Assembly (NCBI GenBank): GCA_024280975.1
Contig: JAMXLQ010000206.1
Span: forward strand, 1 to 7,731
Reading direction: 5' to 3'
DNA from: Methanosarcina sp.
GTDB lineage: Archaea; Halobacteriota; Methanosarcinia; Methanosarcinales; Methanosarcinaceae
Length of the DNA: 7,731 bases
Positions 5,188 through 7,731 of the stretch are shown here, piece after piece (the stretch's first letter is position 1; each line of letters opens with the position of its first letter). Below the pieces are notes generated by a model. The model saw only the letters and a list, made by a program, of their open reading frames with translations, was not told the DNA's origin and did no database searches. The position numbers were made by a program, and so were the translations under genes.

Positions 5188-7488
5188 TTGAGTGAGCAGC
5201 CAGAGATACATAATGAGACTTTCAGTCAGATTTCAGATGAGAGATTAAAGGCTGCAAAGCAGCTGGAAGCTTTTTTTGAGGCTTTGCCTAACAGGAAACA
5301 GGCTTTTGAAGACCTGTTAAGGCTTTGTTCTGACGGAGACGATGCAGTCAGAGTGGAAGCTATTAATTCCCTTGTAACGGTTTTTCCAAATGTGCCGGAT
5401 AAGAAGCTTGCATGGGATAAGTTTGTGAATCTGACAGTCTATCCGGCAGAGTCAGTGATGATGGCCGCAGCTAATGCTCTGGTCAGCGTTTTTCCCCTCA
5501 TGACAGACAAAAATAAGGCATGGAAAGATCTTGCCGGGCTGATAAACTCCAGATCAAGCATGGAGGACGTGAACAGGGAAATTGTCAACTCTTTTCATTA
5601 TTTAATAACGGAAGTCCCTGATAAGCAGCAGGTATGGAAGGACCTGCTTGAAATGGGATCTTCAGAATATTCTTATGTGCGGGAGAAATCGGCTTTGCTT
5701 TTAAGTAGAGTTTTTCCGGAACTGGCGGATGAGGAAAAAGAGGAAGCCTGGGATAGAGTGCTTGAACTGGCTACCGAATCTGAGGATGAAAACGTTAGGG
5801 AGCAGGCTGCACGGGCTCTTGGAGCTATTTATACCCAGATGCCGGAAGAGATGAAGGATGAAACTCTTGAAACTCTGCTGGATCTTGCAGTATCAGGAAA
5901 CCCTGAGGTCCAGAAGGAAGCCCTTCTGGCTTTACCGTCAGTTTTTTTTCATATTCAGGATAAGAGAAGAGCCTGGGAAGAGATCTTCAGGCTAACAGGA
6001 GATGAGAATGGGCATATTCGAAAGCAGGCTATAGATGCCCTGGTTTTTATTTTCCCCGAGACACCCGACAAGAAAAAAGTTTGGGCTGATTTCTTGAGCC
6101 TTGCAAGAGCCAGGGATGACTATATCAGAAATGAGGCCTCTGATGTGCTTGTATCGTTATTTCCAGGTATGGATAACAAAGACTCACTCTGGAAGGAACT
6201 CATCGAGCTCTCCTGGGACAAGGACGAAGACGTGAGGAACACAGCATACGGAATTCTCATGAAGGTTTTTCCACATACTTCCAATAGGAGCGAGACATAT
6301 TTAGAGCTCATACACCTGGCTGAAACGAAGAATTCTATACTCCAAAAGGTTGTGGATGCGCTTGCTTCTGCTTATCCAGAACTATGTGATAAAAACGAGA
6401 AAACCGCTAATTTACAGGTTCGGGAAAAAGATAATAAAAAGCCTGCTTCTGAGATTCCTGAAAAGCCTACCTCTGAGCTTTCCGGGCCTGAGAGTACAGG
6501 CATCAGAAGAGATGCTGTAGACTTATTTTCTGATGTTTTTCCAGGAGTTGAGGGAAAAAACGTAGTTTTTTTCGACCTTGTCAAGCTTACCGAAAGTCAG
6601 AATGCCAATGTCCGGAAGAGAGCAGCAGAACTTCTTGCTGCTGCTTTTGCCTATTCTGAAAATAAGCAGGCAGCTTGGAACGAACTTGTAAGGCTTACAT
6701 CAGTTGAAGATCGGGAAGTCCGGAAAGGAGCGGTTCTTGCTCTATCCTCAGGCTATATAGAAGTTCCCGATAAGTCAAAAGCCTGGAAGGACTTGCTAAG
6801 GCTTTCCGATCATAACGATAGTTTTGTGCAGAGGACGGCAACGCGGACACTTGGATCTGCTTTTTTCCATGCGCCGGATAAAACCCAGGCCTGGAGAGAC
6901 CTGCAGCCGCTTACTAAAAATCCATACGTTTATGTTCGAAGGTATGCCTTTCGCTCGCTTGGAAGAGCTTCTCTCTGGAGAGCTCTAAAGGCAGAAAACG
7001 AAGCTACTTATATTTTCGGGCTAAAAGAAGCCGTTAATTACTTTAAAAAAGCATCTGAAGCCTCTGTTGGTCTCCATATTCCAGAGTTTTATTACCCTTT
7101 TTATCAGGCGCTTTTATTCATCCTTTTCAGCGACAGACCTGGCATAGTAAAACTTGAAAGTGAGCGATACCTCTCAAGAATGGCCGATGAAGTCAGGGAA
7201 CAGAATGAAAACCAGAAACTTCTCGGGGTCTTTGAACAATTTGTAGGGCTTCTCATACGCGCAGGAGAGCTTTCCCCAGGAGACTTGTCTGGACAGAAGA
7301 AGCTTCTTGATACTTCAATTCAGGCTTTTGACCAGTTTTCAGACCTATTTGAGACCAAGGAAGAAGAAATTATTTTTGCCCAAAAAACCACGAAAAAAGA
7401 CTATTCGAACCTAGGAAAAGCGCTACTTGAAAAAGTCGAGAAGAAGAAGTCATCCTTAACAAGAGACTATAAAAAATATCGGACCTGA
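5188..7488 (+). CDS. Long HEAT-repeat protein with distinct C-terminal domain
   Basis: The 766-residue protein consists mainly of about 14 HEAT-type repeats of 36-38 residues between residues 35 and 595. The unit reads roughly DK-x2-AW-x-DLL-x-L, then a short acidic turn, then VR-x2-A-x2-AL-x2-FP-x2-P; the W and the VR pair are the best kept positions. A Pro/Glu/Ser-rich linker (about 401-436) interrupts the array. Residues 600-766 are a separate helical domain with few repeat features. It holds the segment IPEFYYPFYQALLFILF (631-647) and ends in a Lys-rich tail. No catalytic motif, signal peptide or clear membrane helix is visible, so it is probably a cytoplasmic scaffold for protein-protein contacts. 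The bilin-lyase (PBS lyase) names often given to such HEAT proteins are misleading here. Translation starts at TTG with GGTGGG 5 nt upstream. I recall similar HEAT paralogues in Methanosarcina genomes, function unknown. Confidence 0.88.
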   Translation: MSEQPEIHNETFSQISDERLKAAKQLEAFFEALPNRKQAFEDLLRLCSDGDDAVRVEAINSLVTVFPNVPDKKLAWDKFVNLTVYPAESVMMAAANALVSVFPLMTDKNKAWKDLAGLINSRSSMEDVNREIVNSFHYLITEVPDKQQVWKDLLEMGSSEYSYVREKSALLLSRVFPELADEEKEEAWDRVLELATESEDENVREQAARALGAIYTQMPEEMKDETLETLLDLAVSGNPEVQKEALLALPSVFFHIQDKRRAWEEIFRLTGDENGHIRKQAIDALVFIFPETPDKKKVWADFLSLARARDDYIRNEASDVLVSLFPGMDNKDSLWKELIELSWDKDEDVRNTAYGILMKVFPHTSNRSETYLELIHLAETKNSILQKVVDALASAYPELCDKNEKTANLQVREKDNKKPASEIPEKPTSELSGPESTGIRRDAVDLFSDVFPGVEGKNVVFFDLVKLTESQNANVRKRAAELLAAAFAYSENKQAAWNELVRLTSVEDREVRKGAVLALSSGYIEVPDKSKAWKDLLRLSDHNDSFVQRTATRTLGSAFFHAPDKTQAWRDLQPLTKNPYVYVRRYAFRSLGRASLWRALKAENEATYIFGLKEAVNYFKKASEASVGLHIPEFYYPFYQALLFILFSDRPGIVKLESERYLSRMADEVREQNENQKLLGVFEQFVGLLIRAGELSPGDLSGQKKLLDTSIQAFDQFSDLFETKEEEIIFAQKTTKKDYSNLGKALLEKVEKKKSSLTRDYKKYRT

Positions 7489-7489
7489 A

Positions 7490-7603
7490 ATGAAAATTGG
7501 AGATTGTGCAAAAAAGCTGGAATCAATTTGGGGACAGGCATATTTCTTGATCGTTCAGAACTTGGATAAAAGGAGGATAGCTGTGTCTGAGGCAAATACC
7601 TGA
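7490..7603 (+). CDS. Doubtful 37-residue ORF directly after the HEAT gene
   Basis: ATG at 7490 is one base after the HEAT-gene stop and opens a 37-codon frame, MKIGDCAKKLESIWGQAYF and on, ending at 7603. The tight spacing would permit translational coupling, and a T-rich terminator-like tract follows directly. No ribosome-binding site of its own is evident and no family is recognised. Within it lies a near-perfect AGGAGG (7571-7576) 6 nt before a GTG (7583) in the same frame, which would give only six codons. Confidence 0.25.
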   Translation: MKIGDCAKKLESIWGQAYFLIVQNLDKRRIAVSEANT

Positions 7604-7623
7604 TTGCTTTTTTCCTTTTGTTC
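7604..7623 (+). terminator. T-rich terminator-like tract after the HEAT gene
   Basis: A pyrimidine-rich run containing TTTTTT and TTTT (about 7608-7618) follows the last stop codon, without an obvious hairpin. Oligo-T tracts of this kind end transcription in archaea. It separates the HEAT-gene transcript from the gene beginning at 7696. Confidence 0.5.
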
Positions 7624-7629
7624 GGGTTA

Positions 7630-7637
7630 TTTATACT
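7630..7637 (+). promoter_or_regulatory. TATA-like box for the partial gene at the right edge
   Basis: TTTATACT lies about 62 bp before the ATG at 7696. The predicted transcript start is near 7659, giving a leader of about 37 nt with GGAGGG at 7684-7689. Confidence 0.45.
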
Positions 7638-7695
7638 TTCATTCCAATATTAAACATTAAAAAATTTATCTTTATCGTTAACTGGAGGGTATTAA

Positions 7696-7731
7696 ATGAT
7701 ACATCTGTGGGAATATGATTCTCGCAAGCTT
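7696..7731 (+). CDS. Start of an unidentified gene, cut by the window edge
   Basis: ATG at 7696 is preceded by a strong GGAGGG ribosome-binding site (7684-7689) 6 nt upstream and a TATA-like box at 7630-7637. Only 12 codons are present, MIHLWEYDSRKL, open to the last base. The beginning is faintly like small LSM-type domain proteins that begin with a W-x-YD-x2-x-V segment, but twelve residues cannot support an assignment. Confidence 0.6.
   Translation, partial: MIHLWEYDSRKL

Noticed and set aside
5188..7488. Phycobilisome (bilin) lyase function for the HEAT protein
   Set aside because: The HEAT repeats alone cause such labels; methanogens have no phycobilisomes and nothing else supports it.

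Overview
The window looks like chromosomal DNA from a methanogenic archaeon of the genus Methanosarcina or a close relative. Three things point there: AT-rich, TATA-box-bearing intergenic DNA with loosely packed genes; Shine-Dalgarno sequences of the GGTGG/GGAGG type, twice in front of TTG starts; and a long HEAT-repeat protein of a style I associate with Methanosarcina. The genus is an inference from these traits, since no rRNA or other marker gene is present.

Layout. Positions 1-939 hold no convincing gene but contain several repeat and palindrome structures: an ATCACT cluster, a 10-bp hairpin next to a TATA-like box, and a 28-bp AT-rich palindrome. A + strand gene (940-1569) encodes a small stand-alone zinc-metallopeptidase-like protein with an HELTH motif. 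It is followed by a 35-bp tandem repeat and faces a - strand DUF6544-type gene (1701-2510). Upstream of that, also on -, is a YwbE-family gene (2668-2862) whose TATA-like box lies so close to its ATG that the mRNA is probably leaderless. Next on the - strand come a hairpin-plus-T-tract terminator, a possible 39-codon ORF, and a 451-codon gene (3258-4613) with an N-terminal helical domain and about six and a half 36-residue helical repeats. A 574-bp non-coding region separates it from a divergent + strand gene (5188-7488) for a 766-residue HEAT-repeat protein with a distinct C-terminal domain. The window ends with a T-rich terminator-like stretch and the first 12 codons of another + strand gene (7696 onward).

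How the genes may work together. The zincin, DUF6544 and YwbE genes look like unrelated single-gene units. The most system-like part is the divergent pair of helical-repeat genes, 451 aa and 766 aa, sharing one upstream region. Neither has a recognisable catalytic motif, so both look like scaffolds or adaptors. The N-terminal domain of the 451-aa protein and its A/L-rich repeats resemble modules attached to NACHT/STAND-type NTPases and other conflict proteins in bacteria, but no NTPase is visible here. A defence or signalling role is therefore a hypothesis, not something the sequence demonstrates.
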